NCBI RefSeq assembly: GCF_019739195.1
Contig: NZ_JAHHDS010000003.1
Location: 1,488,001-1,552,000 of the forward strand
Reading direction: 5' to 3'
Length of the DNA: 64,000 nt
DNA from: Microcella sp.
GTDB taxonomy: Bacteria > Actinomycetota > Actinomycetes > Actinomycetales > Microbacteriaceae
Position numbers and translations under genes: made by a program. Below the pieces are notes generated by a model. It was not told the origin of the DNA. It searched no databases and was given only the letters and a program-made list of their open reading frames with translations. Positions 53,938-63,229 of the stretch are shown piece after piece (within the stretch, counting starts at the first letter, position 1; every line of letters starts with the position of its first letter).

Positions 53938-55560
53938 ATGACCCGGCGCTGGTGGCACCTCGACCCGGGCGGAGTGCTCATCGGCCTCGCGCTCGTGGCC
54001 CTCTCGCTCACGCCCTCGTTGCTGCCGCGCCCCGCGATTCTGCAGGGGGTGCTCGCGGGCGTCGCGTTCGGCCTCGGGTACATGGTCGGCGCCCTCGTCT
54101 GGTGGATCATCCGGTCGTCTCTCGGGTGGCGGCCGACTGCGCGCGTGCGTCGCGCGTTCTGGTGGGGGATGCTCGCTCTCGCCGCGTTCATCATCATCGT
54201 GATCGGTCTCGTGGCCGTGGGCTGGCAGAACGAGGTGCGCGCGCTCGTCGAGGTCTCCCCGCTCGACGCGGTCGCGGTCGGCGCCTTCCTCGCCGGTGCG
54301 CTCGTCACCGCCGTTCTGCTCGTGGTGATCGGCCGCGGCGTGCGGCGGATGAGCGCCCACCCCGTGCGGCTCGCCGGTCCGGCGATCGGCCTGCTCACGG
54401 CGACGGTCGCGGTCGCAGCGGGAGTGCTCGCGCTCGGCATGGTAGTCGTCGCGGCGATCGACGCGATCTACGCCGACCGCAACGGTGCGCCCGATGCCGC
54501 GCTCGTCGAGCCCTCGAGCGAGTTCCGCTCGGCCGGGCCCCAGTCGGCCGTCGAGTGGCAGGGCCTCGGCCGGCACGGTGGCACCTTCATCGCGGGCGGC
54601 CCGACGGCGGCGCAGATCAGCGAGCAGACGGGTGTCGACGCCCTCGAGCCCATTCGCGTGTACGTGGGGCTCGCTCATGCCGAGACGGTCGTCGAGCGGG
54701 CCGAGCTCGCGGTCGCCGAGCTGCGCCGCACGGGCGCGTTCGAGCGCGAGCTACTCGTCGTCGCGACCACGACCGGCTCGGGGTGGCTCGAAGACCAGGG
54801 GGTCGACTCGGTCGAGTACCTGCACGCGGGCGACACGGCGATCGTGGCGGTGCAGTACGCCTACACCCCGAGCTGGGTGTCGTTCTTGTTCGATCAGGAT
54901 GCTCCGATCGGGGCCGCGCAGGCGACCTTCGAGGCGGTCTACGCCGAGTGGTCGAGTCTGCCTGCTGATGATCGCCCTCGGCTCGTGACCTATGGGCTCA
55001 GCCTCGGTGCGCACGGCGGGCAGGAGACGTTCGCCGATGTCGACGAGCTGCGCGAGCGCACCGACGGCGCACTCTTCGTGGGCAGCCCGGCGAGCTCGAC
55101 CATGTGGCGCGAGCTGCAGGCCGCGCGCGACGCCGGCACTCCTGCCTGGCAGCCCGTGCTCGACGGCGGCGCCGAAGTGCGGTGGATGTCGCAGCCGGGT
55201 GACACCGAGCGTCTGCCCGGCCCGTGGGCCGAGCCCCGGGTGCTGTACCTGCAGCACGCAACCGACCCGATCACGTGGCTGACGCCTGAGCTGCTGTGGT
55301 CACCGCCCGAGTGGCTCGAGCCCGAGCAGCGCGGTGCCGACGTAAGCCCGTCGATGCGCTGGATTCCCGTGGTCACCGGCTTGCAGGTCACGATCGACAT
55401 GCTCATGGGGCAGAGCGTTCCGGCGCGGCACGGCCACAACTTCGGCGACGTCATGGTCGACGGCTGGCGTGACGTGACCGGTGACGCGGGCCTCACCCCG
55501 GCCGCCCTCGACGCCCTGCGAGCCGAGATCGCCAGCTACGCGATCACCGACGAAGACTGA
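53938..55560 (+). CDS. Membrane-bound alpha/beta hydrolase (Abhydrolase_9 type)
   Basis: 540 aa. The N-terminal third has four or five membrane helices; the rest is a hydrolase domain with nucleophile elbow GLSLGAHG (S355) and SPASSTMWRE. This two-part form matches the actinobacterial Abhydrolase_9 family, substrate unknown. The last gene before the tRNA-Gly region. Confidence 0.87.
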   Translation: MTRRWWHLDPGGVLIGLALVALSLTPSLLPRPAILQGVLAGVAFGLGYMVGALVWWIIRSSLGWRPTARVRRAFWWGMLALAAFIIIVIGLVAVGWQNEVRALVEVSPLDAVAVGAFLAGALVTAVLLVVIGRGVRRMSAHPVRLAGPAIGLLTATVAVAAGVLALGMVVVAAIDAIYADRNGAPDAALVEPSSEFRSAGPQSAVEWQGLGRHGGTFIAGGPTAAQISEQTGVDALEPIRVYVGLAHAETVVERAELAVAELRRTGAFERELLVVATTTGSGWLEDQGVDSVEYLHAGDTAIVAVQYAYTPSWVSFLFDQDAPIGAAQATFEAVYAEWSSLPADDRPRLVTYGLSLGAHGGQETFADVDELRERTDGALFVGSPASSTMWRELQAARDAGTPAWQPVLDGGAEVRWMSQPGDTERLPGPWAEPRVLYLQHATDPITWLTPELLWSPPEWLEPEQRGADVSPSMRWIPVVTGLQVTIDMLMGQSVPARHGHNFGDVMVDGWRDVTGDAGLTPAALDALRAEIASYAITDED

Positions 55561-55568
55561 GAGCCCGT

Positions 55569-55642
55569 CGCCAGCGAAGCGCCGCGACCGCGCTCGTGGC
55601 GCGAAGCGCGCTGCGCCGCAGGAGCGGCGGCGCAGCCAGAAA
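55569..55642. repeat. Palindromic repeat element, full copy B
   Basis: Nearly the same as 4594-4667. The right hairpin pairs CTGCGCCGC (55611-55619) and GCGGCGCAG (55627-55635) around the same loop AGGAGCG; the left stem is GCGCC/GGCGC in place of GCGTC/GACGC. Both changes keep pairing. It lies 150 bp from tRNA-Gly. The rest of the 55561-55792 gap holds no gene that I can support. Confidence 0.7.
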
Positions 55643-55792
55643 TCAACACAGAGGGGATTACGGGAATCGTCCCCACCGCCCCTCCACACGCCGCTTCCCG
55701 GCGCGCGGAGCCTCTGGCGGCGTGGGCCCACCCCGCAGACGCGTCAGCGTCTGCGCGTCGAGCATCGTGCCGGGAAACTTTCGGCGGGCCAG

Positions 55793-55863
55793 AGGGGATG
55801 ACGGGAATCGAACCCGCGCTATCAGCTTGGGAAGCTGAAGTTCTGCCATTGAACTACATCCCC
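55793..55863 (-). tRNA. tRNA-Gly (CCC)
   Basis: 71 nt on the minus strand: acceptor GGGGATG pairs with CATCCCC, D arm GTTCAATGGCAGAAC, anticodon loop TTCCCAA (anticodon CCC), T loop TTCGATT. CCA is not encoded. Confidence 0.95.
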
Positions 55864-55966
55864 GCGCTGGAGCTCAGAGCGAAGATCATTTCTGATCTTC
55901 GCCGCGACGCCAGCGCTGGTGCCCGTCTTGGGCACCAGGTCGCGTGAGCAGTGTAGCAAGCGTCGC

Positions 55967-55972
55967 TAGGCT
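55967..55972 (+). promoter_or_regulatory. -10 element of dcd
   Basis: TAGGCT, six nt before the ATG at 55979. Confidence 0.55.
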
Positions 55973-55978
55973 GACCGC

Positions 55979-56569
55979 ATGCTGCTGAGCGACCGCGATA
56001 TCCGCACTGAACTGTCTTCGGGCCGCATCGGCCTCGACCCGCTCGACCTGGCGATGGTGCAGCCCTCGAGCGTCGACGTGCGGCTCGACTCGCTCTTCCG
56101 GCTGTTCGACAACCACAAGTACCCGTTCATCGATCCGGCTGACGAGCAGCCCGAGCTGACGCGCCTGGTCGAGGCGAGGCCCGACGAGCCGTTCATTCTG
56201 CACCCGGGCGAGTTCGTGCTCGGTTCGACCTACGAGCAGGTCAGCCTGCCCGATGACGTCGCGGCTCGGCTCGAGGGCAAGAGCTCGCTCGGGCGACTGG
56301 GCCTGCTCACCCACTCGACGGCGGGCTTCATCGACCCGGGGTTCACGGGACACGTCACGCTCGAGCTGAGCAACGTCGCGACCCTGCCCATCAAGCTGTG
56401 GCCGGGCATGAAGATCGGGCAGCTGTGCTTCTTCCGGCTCAGCTCTCCGGCAGAGAACCCCTATGGCACGGGCGGGTACCTGAACCGCTATCAGGGGCAG
56501 CGCGGGCCGACGGCGTCGCGCTCGTGGCAGAACTTCCACCGCACTGAGATCGCACCGACCGCCGAGTAG
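55979..56569 (+). CDS. dcd: dCTP deaminase
   Basis: 196 aa. Key blocks: [10 protein letters not shown], the [10 protein letters not shown] phosphate loop, and [15 protein letters not shown] with the catalytic glutamate. The mycobacterial form is bifunctional and goes from dCTP to dUMP; the sequence here is close enough that this may hold too. Confidence 0.94.
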   Translation: MLLSDRDIRTELSSGRIGLDPLDLAMVQPSSVDVRLDSLFRLFDNHKYPFIDPADEQPELTRLVEARPDEPFILHPGEFVLGSTYEQVSLPDDVAARLEGKSSLGRLGLLTHSTAGFIDPGFTGHVTLELSNVATLPIKLWPGMKIGQLCFFRLSSPAENPYGTGGYLNRYQGQRGPTASRSWQNFHRTEIAPTAE

Positions 56570-56581
56570 GCCGGTCGGGCG

Positions 56582-56947
56582 TCACGCGCCGGCGAGGCTC
56601 GCGATGCGCTCGATGAGGTCGCGCGAGCTGAACGGCTTCACGATGTAGTCGTCGGCCCCCGCGGCATAGGCACGATCGATATCGCTCTGCTGCGACTTCG
56701 CGGTCAGCATGAGCACCTTGACCTCGTGGTCGGGGTCGTCGACGCGCAGCTTCTCGAGCACGTCGATGCCGCTGACGCGCGGCATCATCCAGTCGAGCAC
56801 GATGACACCCGGGCGGCGCTCGGCGATCATCTCGAGCGCCGTCTCGCCGTCGGTGGCGCTCTCGACGTCGTGCCCGGCCGCGCGAACTCGGTTCTCGAGC
56901 AGCAGCAGCACGTCGGGCTCATCCTCGACGATCAAGATCTGCGCCAT
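56582..56947 (-). CDS. Receiver-only response regulator
   Basis: 121 aa, a single receiver domain with phosphoryl-accepting D52 (VLDWMMP), the acid pair near E8-D9, the threonine in MLTAKS and K in VKPF. No output domain. ATG at 56947 follows GGGGTGG. It is divergent from two histidine kinases, its likely partners. Confidence 0.9.
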   Translation of the reverse strand: MAQILIVEDEPDVLLLLENRVRAAGHDVESATDGETALEMIAERRPGVIVLDWMMPRVSGIDVLEKLRVDDPDHEVKVLMLTAKSQQSDIDRAYAAGADDYIVKPFSSRDLIERIASLAGA

Positions 56948-57042
56948 GCCACCCCACGTCCCCTCGTGATGTCGATAGTCTCTCACGCAGATCGACGTTC
57001 GCCTTATGCGAAGGGACGCCTGTCGCCGAGAGAGGAGTCCGC

Positions 57043-59004
57043 GTGAGCATCATCGCACGACTCGCCGCCTCCTCCGACGCGGTGCGCCGGGTTGCCATCG
57101 CCTTGTTGATCGGGGCCACGGCTGTCGCCGCATACGCGGCGGTCGCGTTCAGCTTCGTTGATCCGGAACTGGCGGCATGGTGGCCGGCGGCCGGCTTCGC
57201 TTCGGTGGCCGCGATGCTCGCTCGCGGCCGCGAGAGGTGGCTGGTGCTCCTGCTCGTCGTGGTGGCGACGGGCAGCGGCAATCTGCTGGCCGGCCGCGAC
57301 CCCCTCTTCGCGGCGCTGCTGGCGGTGGGAAACACCCTCGAGGTGGCGATCATCGCTGCGATGCTGGCGCCGGCTGGGGTGCCTTCCCGGTTGTCGACAC
57401 TTCTGCACAGTGTGCGCTTCATCGCGGTCGCGTTGCTCGCCGCTGCCGCGACGGGCGCGGCTCTTGCGATCGCGGCAATGCTGTTTCTTCAGCGACCTCT
57501 TCTTGAAGGTTTCGCGCAGTTAACCGCGTCGCATGCGTCTGCGACCCTAGTCATGCTGCCCCTCTTCATGGTGCCGATCCCTCAAGGTCTGGGTCGACGC
57601 TGGCTAGAAGTCGTGACGCAGTCAACCTTCTTGATCGGCCTGGTCTTGCTCGTGTTCTGGCCTGGCAACACATGGCCGATCGCCTTCCTTCCTGTAGTCG
57701 CGTTCCTCTGGTCGGCGTTTCGCTTTCCGATGCTGGTGAGCGCTGCGCAGATGCTCGCCACCGCGGCCGCGGTGATCGTGTTGACGTTGTTGGGGGGAGG
57801 ACCGTTCGCGCTCGTCGACGACGGTGGCGGGCGCATTCCGGTCGTCTTGATCCAGACCTTTCTTCTCGTCTATGCCATCACCGCACTGCTGACGTGTGCT
57901 GCTCGAGCGGACTGGCTTGCCGTGGTCGTTCGGCTGCGAGCGCAAGAAGAGTTGCTGAGAGAGGGAATCGTCGCCGCCGACGCGGGCATCTTCATCGCTG
58001 AACGTGCAGAACACGGGTTGCGCGAGGTGGCTCGAAATGATCTCGCGCTTCGCGTCTTCGGCGCGGATGGCCCCCCGTTCGGGATCGCCGCGATCGACCA
58101 GCTGGTCAAGAATTCTGACTCTGGCCAAGTTGTCTTCGAGCGCGACGATCGCACGTATGAGGCGTCGATTGCCGAACGAGGTGTGAGCGAAGGACCTGGG
58201 CTCGTCACCATCGTGATTTCTGACGTGACCGAGCGCGATGAGCGCGAGCGAGTCGCTCTCGAGAGCGCTGACCAGTTGCGTCGCCTGAACGACCAGAAAG
58301 ACGACTTCATCTCTGCAGTCAGCCACGAGCTGCGCACGCCGGTGACGAGTATTCTCGGCTTCAGCGAGCAGCTCGAAGCATCGCCTCTGCCCCCCGAGGC
58401 TGCGCAGGCCGGTGCGATCATCGCCCGCAACGCGCGCCGACTGGCCGATGTCATCGACGACGTGCTCGAGCTCAGCCGGTTGAGCGCCCTCGGAGGCCCG
58501 CGCACGGCGCCCGAGACGATCGACCTCGTGACGCTCGCGGCCGAGTGCGCGCGCGACTCCGAAGGTCTCGTGCTGAGCCGCCGCGTGAGCGTGACCGTGT
58601 CGGCACCCGATGGTCCCGTCGTCGTGCGATCGCGCACTCGCGAGCTGGAGCGAGTGTGCGCGAATCTGCTCTCGAACGCGGTCAAGTTCTCGCACGACGA
58701 CGGAACCGTCACGATCGAAATTCAGCGCGACGGCGAGGGTGCCGTGGTGCACGTCATCGACCACGGGCTCGGCATTCCGGCCGAGCACCGCGACATGGTG
58801 TGGGAGCGCTTCGCACGGGCTCCCGTCGACAGCCACCGTGCAGTGCCGGGCACGGGGCTGGGGCTGCCGATCGTCAGGGCACTCGTCGAGACTCGGCTCG
58901 GCGGAACCGTGTCGATCACCGAGACCCAAGGCGGAGGAACGACCGCGATTGTTCGCCTGCCCAGCGAGGCTCCGGCGCTATCGTTGGCGCACGAGGGTGA
59001 TTAA
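57043..59004 (+). CDS. MASE1-type membrane histidine kinase (first of two)
   Basis: 653 aa. About eight N-terminal helices with the WWPAAGFA segment of MASE1-like sensors, then a PAS-like region (about 310-400), the HisKA domain with H428 in SAVSHELRTP, and the ATPase domain (NLLSNAVKFS, GLGIPAEH, GTGLGLPIVR). Start GTG at 57043 after GAGAGGAG. It is the longer paralogue of the next gene. Signal unknown. Confidence 0.9.
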   Translation: MSIIARLAASSDAVRRVAIALLIGATAVAAYAAVAFSFVDPELAAWWPAAGFASVAAMLARGRERWLVLLLVVVATGSGNLLAGRDPLFAALLAVGNTLEVAIIAAMLAPAGVPSRLSTLLHSVRFIAVALLAAAATGAALAIAAMLFLQRPLLEGFAQLTASHASATLVMLPLFMVPIPQGLGRRWLEVVTQSTFLIGLVLLVFWPGNTWPIAFLPVVAFLWSAFRFPMLVSAAQMLATAAAVIVLTLLGGGPFALVDDGGGRIPVVLIQTFLLVYAITALLTCAARADWLAVVVRLRAQEELLREGIVAADAGIFIAERAEHGLREVARNDLALRVFGADGPPFGIAAIDQLVKNSDSGQVVFERDDRTYEASIAERGVSEGPGLVTIVISDVTERDERERVALESADQLRRLNDQKDDFISAVSHELRTPVTSILGFSEQLEASPLPPEAAQAGAIIARNARRLADVIDDVLELSRLSALGGPRTAPETIDLVTLAAECARDSEGLVLSRRVSVTVSAPDGPVVVRSRTRELERVCANLLSNAVKFSHDDGTVTIEIQRDGEGAVVHVIDHGLGIPAEHRDMVWERFARAPVDSHRAVPGTGLGLPIVRALVETRLGGTVSITETQGGGTTAIVRLPSEAPALSLAHEGD

Positions 59005-59031
59005 GCCCTCGCACTGAGTCGAGGACGAACG

Positions 59032-60714
59032 ATGGATGCTCGAGGGCTGGCCGCTCGTCTACACGACCTGCCCGCCCTGCCCCGGCGCATCCTCATCGCA
59101 GCACTCATCGTCGCCGCGATCGGCGTCGCGCGGCTGAGCCTGTCAGCCATCAGCCCTGACGCCCCGATCGCGCTCTGGTGGCCGGCGATCGGCGTGCTCT
59201 TCTTCGCGGTGCTCGCCAGTCGCGGTCGCCGCCTCGCCGTGAGCGGCGTCGTGGCCGTGGCCGTGGCGGTCGGAAACTACCTCGGGGGTCAGCCTCTCGA
59301 GCTTTCTCTCGCCTACGGGCTCACCAATGCGATCGAGGTCTGGATCGTCGTGCGTATTCTGACCGGCGGCGCAGCGCACGCCCGGTTCACGACTCTGACG
59401 CAGATCGGGCGCTTCTTGATCAGCGTCGCCGTCGGCACGCTGCTCTTCGCTATCTTGACCGCGGGGGCGGCGGCCCTGCTCGCCGGCGCCGAACCGGCGC
59501 TCGTCGCCTCATCGCTCATCACCTCGCACGCCAGCGCCTTCTTCGCCATCGGGCCGCTCGCCCTGGTCTCGCCGAGCATTCCGCTGCGGGTGCCTGCGTG
59601 GGAGCCCCTCGTGCAGACCCTTGCTCTCGTGTTTCTCACAGTCGTCGTCTTCGCTCTCGCGGGTGGCCTCGCGCTGACGTTCTTGATCATCACGACGCTC
59701 ATGTGGGGTGCCTATCGACTGCCGCCGATGACCGTCGCGTTGCAGACCGTCGCCCTCGCGGTCGCGGCGACCCTGGCCACCGCTACGGGCATCGGCCCCT
59801 TCGCACTACTGCTCGACACCGATCAGCGCGGAGCCATCTTCGCCCTGCAGCTCTTCATCATGACCCATGCCGCCGCCGCCCTGTTCGTCTCGGGCCAGAG
59901 CTCCGATTGGAACACTGCCGCAGAAGCCCTCGCTACCCGCGAGCGCGATGCCACGCTGGTGGCCGATGAGCTCTTGCAGCTCAACGCACAGAAAGACGAC
60001 TTCATCTCGGCCGTCAGCCATGAGCTGCGCACGCCCGTGACGAGCATCTTGGGCTTCGCTGAGCAGCTCGTCGACGCAGACCTCGACCCCGAGACTGATC
60101 AAGCCGGGCGCATCATCCACCGCAATGCACGCCGACTCGCCGACGTCATCGAAGACGTTCTCGAGCTCAGTCGCTTGAGCACCTCAGAGGGCAGCACTCG
60201 CCCACCCGCCGATCTCGACCTGCGCGAGCTGCTCGACAACTGCATCGACGACACGCTGATTCTCGTGCCGGCGGCGCGCGCCGTCACGGTCGAGCGGCGA
60301 CTGCCCGACGAGCCGGTGATGATCCACGGCATCGAACCAGATCTCGTGCGGGTCTTCTCGAATCTGCTCACTAATGCCCTCAAGTTCAGCCCCGCCGAGG
60401 GCACGGTCGTCGTCACGCTCGATGCACCGCCTGCGTCGGCGTGGCTCGATGTGCGCATCGACGATGAGGGGCCCGGCATTCCGCTGGCTGAGCAGGAGGC
60501 GGTCTGGGAGCGCTTCTACCGCGTGCAGACGCCTCAGCACCGCGACGTGCCGGGCACCGGGCTCGGCCTGCCGATCGTGCGCGCGCTCGTTGAGCACCGC
60601 ATCGGCGGGCAGGTGGCCTTGAGCTCTGATGGCGTGGCCGGCACGAGTGTGGTCGTGCGCATTCCGCGGTCGCCGTTGTCGATCGCTCCGCCGACTCAGT
60701 CGGCCGCGCGGTAG
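59032..60714 (+). CDS. MASE1-type membrane histidine kinase (second of two)
   Basis: 560 aa. The same plan as the preceding kinase without the PAS-like region: MASE1-like helices (WWPAIGVLFFA), H330 in SAVSHELRTP, and ATPase blocks (NLLTNALKFS, GPGIPLAEQ, GTGLGLPIVR). The HisKA blocks of the two are almost the same, so they arose by tandem duplication. The end overlaps the convergent idi by 19 bp. Confidence 0.9.
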   Translation: MDARGLAARLHDLPALPRRILIAALIVAAIGVARLSLSAISPDAPIALWWPAIGVLFFAVLASRGRRLAVSGVVAVAVAVGNYLGGQPLELSLAYGLTNAIEVWIVVRILTGGAAHARFTTLTQIGRFLISVAVGTLLFAILTAGAAALLAGAEPALVASSLITSHASAFFAIGPLALVSPSIPLRVPAWEPLVQTLALVFLTVVVFALAGGLALTFLIITTLMWGAYRLPPMTVALQTVALAVAATLATATGIGPFALLLDTDQRGAIFALQLFIMTHAAAALFVSGQSSDWNTAAEALATRERDATLVADELLQLNAQKDDFISAVSHELRTPVTSILGFAEQLVDADLDPETDQAGRIIHRNARRLADVIEDVLELSRLSTSEGSTRPPADLDLRELLDNCIDDTLILVPAARAVTVERRLPDEPVMIHGIEPDLVRVFSNLLTNALKFSPAEGTVVVTLDAPPASAWLDVRIDDEGPGIPLAEQEAVWERFYRVQTPQHRDVPGTGLGLPIVRALVEHRIGGQVALSSDGVAGTSVVVRIPRSPLSIAPPTQSAAR

Positions 60715-61235
60715 TCGCCGGGCCAGGCGGCCAACTGCCAGCCGAGCCAGGGGCTGAACGCGAACGGTGCCGCCTCGACCGAGGCACGCAGTTCAGCGGG
60801 GTCGACCCACGCCCACTCGGCGACTTCGTCGTCAGCCGGGGCGACGTCGGTCGCGGCGCGGGCGACGTAGACCGGGCAGATCTCGTTTTCGACGACTCCT
60901 GAGGCGTCGACCGCGCGGTAGCGGAACTCGGGCAGGGCGACCTGCACGTCGGTGAGGGCAAGCCCGAGCTCGCGCTGCGCTCGGCGCACGATCGCCTCGA
61001 CCGTGTCTTCGCCGGGCGCCGGATGCCCGCAGAACGAGTTCGTCCACACTCCCGGCCAGGTGGCCTTGCTCAGTGCCCGACGGGTGACGAGCACGCGGCC
61101 GGCTCCATCGAACACGTGGCAGGAGAACGCCAGATGCAGGGGAGTCTCGGTGGTGTGCACGGTCGCCTTGGGGGCCGTACCGATGGCGGTGCCGTCGTCA
61201 GACAGCAGCACGACGGTTTCAGGAAGTTCGTTCAT
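60696..61235 (-). CDS. idi: Isopentenyl-diphosphate delta-isomerase, type I
   Basis: Interconverts IPP and DMAPP (179 aa). The active-site cysteine is in NSFCGHP and the glutamate in VENEICPVY; a Nudix-like helix REL follows. It feeds the prenyl synthase encoded divergently at 61257, 21 bp away. Confidence 0.94.
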   Translation of the reverse strand: MNELPETVVLLSDDGTAIGTAPKATVHTTETPLHLAFSCHVFDGAGRVLVTRRALSKATWPGVWTNSFCGHPAPGEDTVEAIVRRAQRELGLALTDVQVALPEFRYRAVDASGVVENEICPVYVARAATDVAPADDEVAEWAWVDPAELRASVEAAPFAFSPWLGWQLAAWPGDYRAAD

Positions 61236-61244
61236 GGGCCGCGG

Positions 61245-61250
61245 TAGTCT
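61245..61250 (+). promoter_or_regulatory. -10 element of the crtE operon
   Basis: TAGTCT, six nt before the GTG at 61257. The carotenoid operon is probably leaderless. Confidence 0.55.
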
Positions 61251-61256
61251 GCTCGG

Positions 61257-62327
61257 GTGAAGAGGAACGACCAGTCGAGCATCGCAGAGGCGCGAGCTGC
61301 CTTGGTCGACGCTGTGCTGCAGCGCTTCTTCAGCCTATCCAAGAAGCGCGCGGCGCCTCTCGGCGCGCATTACGAGCACCTCTGGGGTTTGCTCGAGCGC
61401 AACACCCAGGGCGGCAAGCGCTTCAGGCCTCGCATGGTCATGGCCGCGTATGAAGGACTCGGCGGCGATGATCGGGATGCTGCCGCCTACGTGGGAGCCG
61501 CCTTCGAGCTGCTGCACACCGCCCTCATCGTGCACGACGATGTGATCGATCGCGATTTCGTGCGGAGGGGCATCCCGAACATCTCTGGCGCCTATCGCGA
61601 CCACGCCGTCGATCGGGGCGTGAGCGTCGAGATCGCCGAGCACCGCGGAGTGTCGGCGGCGGTCATCGCGGGCGACCTCGCACTCTTCAACGCGTACCGC
61701 CTCATCGACAAGAGCGGCGTCGGCTCGCCCGTTCGAGAGCGTCTGCTCGACGTGCTCGACGAGGCGATGTTCACGAGTGCTGCGGGCGAGCTCATCGACG
61801 TCGACTTCTCGATCGACCCCGAGATGCCGCTCGTCGACGACATTCTCACCATGGAGCGCCTCAAGACGGCCGTCTATTCGTTCGAGTCGCCTCTGCAGGC
61901 CGGCGCGATCCTTGCGGGGGCTCCCGAGAGCACCGTCGCGACTCTCGGCGAGTTCGGCCGTGACATCGGCATCGCCTACCAGATCGTCGACGATGTGCTC
62001 GGGGTCTTCGGCGAAGAAGAGGCGACCGGCAAGACGACGATCGGCGACCTGCGCGAGGGCAAGCGCACCGTCATGATCGCGTTCGCGTGCTCGACGCCCG
62101 CGTGGGCCCGTTTGTGCGAGCTCATCGGCAAGCCAGACCTCTCGCTCGACGAAGCGAGCGAAGCGCGACTGCTGCTCATCGAGTGCGGCGCCCGCGCCTT
62201 CGCCGAAGACCTCGCTCGCGGCTACGCCAACCGGGCTCTCGCACGGCTCGCCGAGCCGCACATCCCCTCCGCCCTGCGCGACGAGCTGCACCCCGTCGCC
62301 GAGACCGTGCTGAAACGGGTGCGATGA
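61257..62327 (+). CDS. crtE: Geranylgeranyl diphosphate synthase
   Basis: Polyprenyl synthetase (356 aa). The first aspartate-rich motif is HDDVIDRD and the second is YQIVDDVLG. The context of crtB and crtI makes GGPP the likely product. GTG start; end overlaps crtB by 4 nt. Confidence 0.92.
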   Translation: MKRNDQSSIAEARAALVDAVLQRFFSLSKKRAAPLGAHYEHLWGLLERNTQGGKRFRPRMVMAAYEGLGGDDRDAAAYVGAAFELLHTALIVHDDVIDRDFVRRGIPNISGAYRDHAVDRGVSVEIAEHRGVSAAVIAGDLALFNAYRLIDKSGVGSPVRERLLDVLDEAMFTSAAGELIDVDFSIDPEMPLVDDILTMERLKTAVYSFESPLQAGAILAGAPESTVATLGEFGRDIGIAYQIVDDVLGVFGEEEATGKTTIGDLREGKRTVMIAFACSTPAWARLCELIGKPDLSLDEASEARLLLIECGARAFAEDLARGYANRALARLAEPHIPSALRDELHPVAETVLKRVR

Positions 62328-63229
62328 ACCGCCTCAGTCTCTACGACCGGGTTGCCGACGAAACCGCGTCGATGGTGATCCGCCGCTATTCGACCTCGTT
62401 CGGTCTCGCCTCGAGCCTGCTCGACGCCCGCGTGCGCCAGCACGTCGAGAACATCTACGCGCTTGTGCGCGTCGCCGACGAGATCGTCGACGGCGGCGTC
62501 ACCGACGCCGGCCTCGACAGCGTGCACGCCGCGCGTTACCTCAACGAGTTCGAGGCCGAGACCGAGGCCGCTATGCAGTCGGGCTACTCAACCAATCTCG
62601 TCGTGCACGCTTTCGCCCGCACAGCGCGCGAAGTGGGGTTCGGCACCGAGCTCACCGAGCCCTTCTTCCACTCGATGCGCATGGATCTCACCGATACCGA
62701 GCACGACCAGGCGAGCTTCGACCGCTACGTCTACGGCTCGGCCGAGGTCGTCGGGCTCATGTGCCTGCGGGCATTCGTTCAGGGGATGTCCATCGACGCA
62801 GAGCAGGATGAGCGCCTGGTCACCGGAGCACGGGCACTGGGCGCGGCCTTCCAGAAGGTCAACTTCTTGCGCGACCTCGCGGCTGACTTCGAGACGCTCG
62901 GGCGCAGCTACTTTCCCGGAATCCGCGTCGACTCGTTCACCGAAGAGGAGAAGCACCGCTTGCTCGACGACATCGACGCCGACCTGCGTACCTCTGCCGC
63001 GGTGATTCCCGAACTGCCCAAGGGCAGCCGCCGGGCTGTCGCCCTCGCGCAAGGCCTCTTCGCCGAGCTCTCTGTGCGACTGCGCAAGACCCCCGCGTCG
63101 CAGCTCGTGCGCGCGCGGGTGCGAGTGCCCGACCCCGTCAAGGCCCGCATCGCCCTCGGGGCGCTCGCCGGCCGCACTCCTCGACCGCGGCCCGCCGCGG
63201 CAACCCTTTCGATCGGAGCAGCATCATGA
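62324..63229 (+). CDS. crtB: Phytoene synthase
   Basis: Joins two GGPP to phytoene (301 aa). Motifs: RRYSTSFGLAS, VADEIVDGG and NFLRDLAADFE, the two metal-binding motifs of the squalene/phytoene synthase family. ATG overlaps the crtE stop (ATGA); its end overlaps crtI. Confidence 0.94.
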   Translation: MNRLSLYDRVADETASMVIRRYSTSFGLASSLLDARVRQHVENIYALVRVADEIVDGGVTDAGLDSVHAARYLNEFEAETEAAMQSGYSTNLVVHAFARTAREVGFGTELTEPFFHSMRMDLTDTEHDQASFDRYVYGSAEVVGLMCLRAFVQGMSIDAEQDERLVTGARALGAAFQKVNFLRDLAADFETLGRSYFPGIRVDSFTEEEKHRLLDDIDADLRTSAAVIPELPKGSRRAVALAQGLFAELSVRLRKTPASQLVRARVRVPDPVKARIALGALAGRTPRPRPAAATLSIGAAS

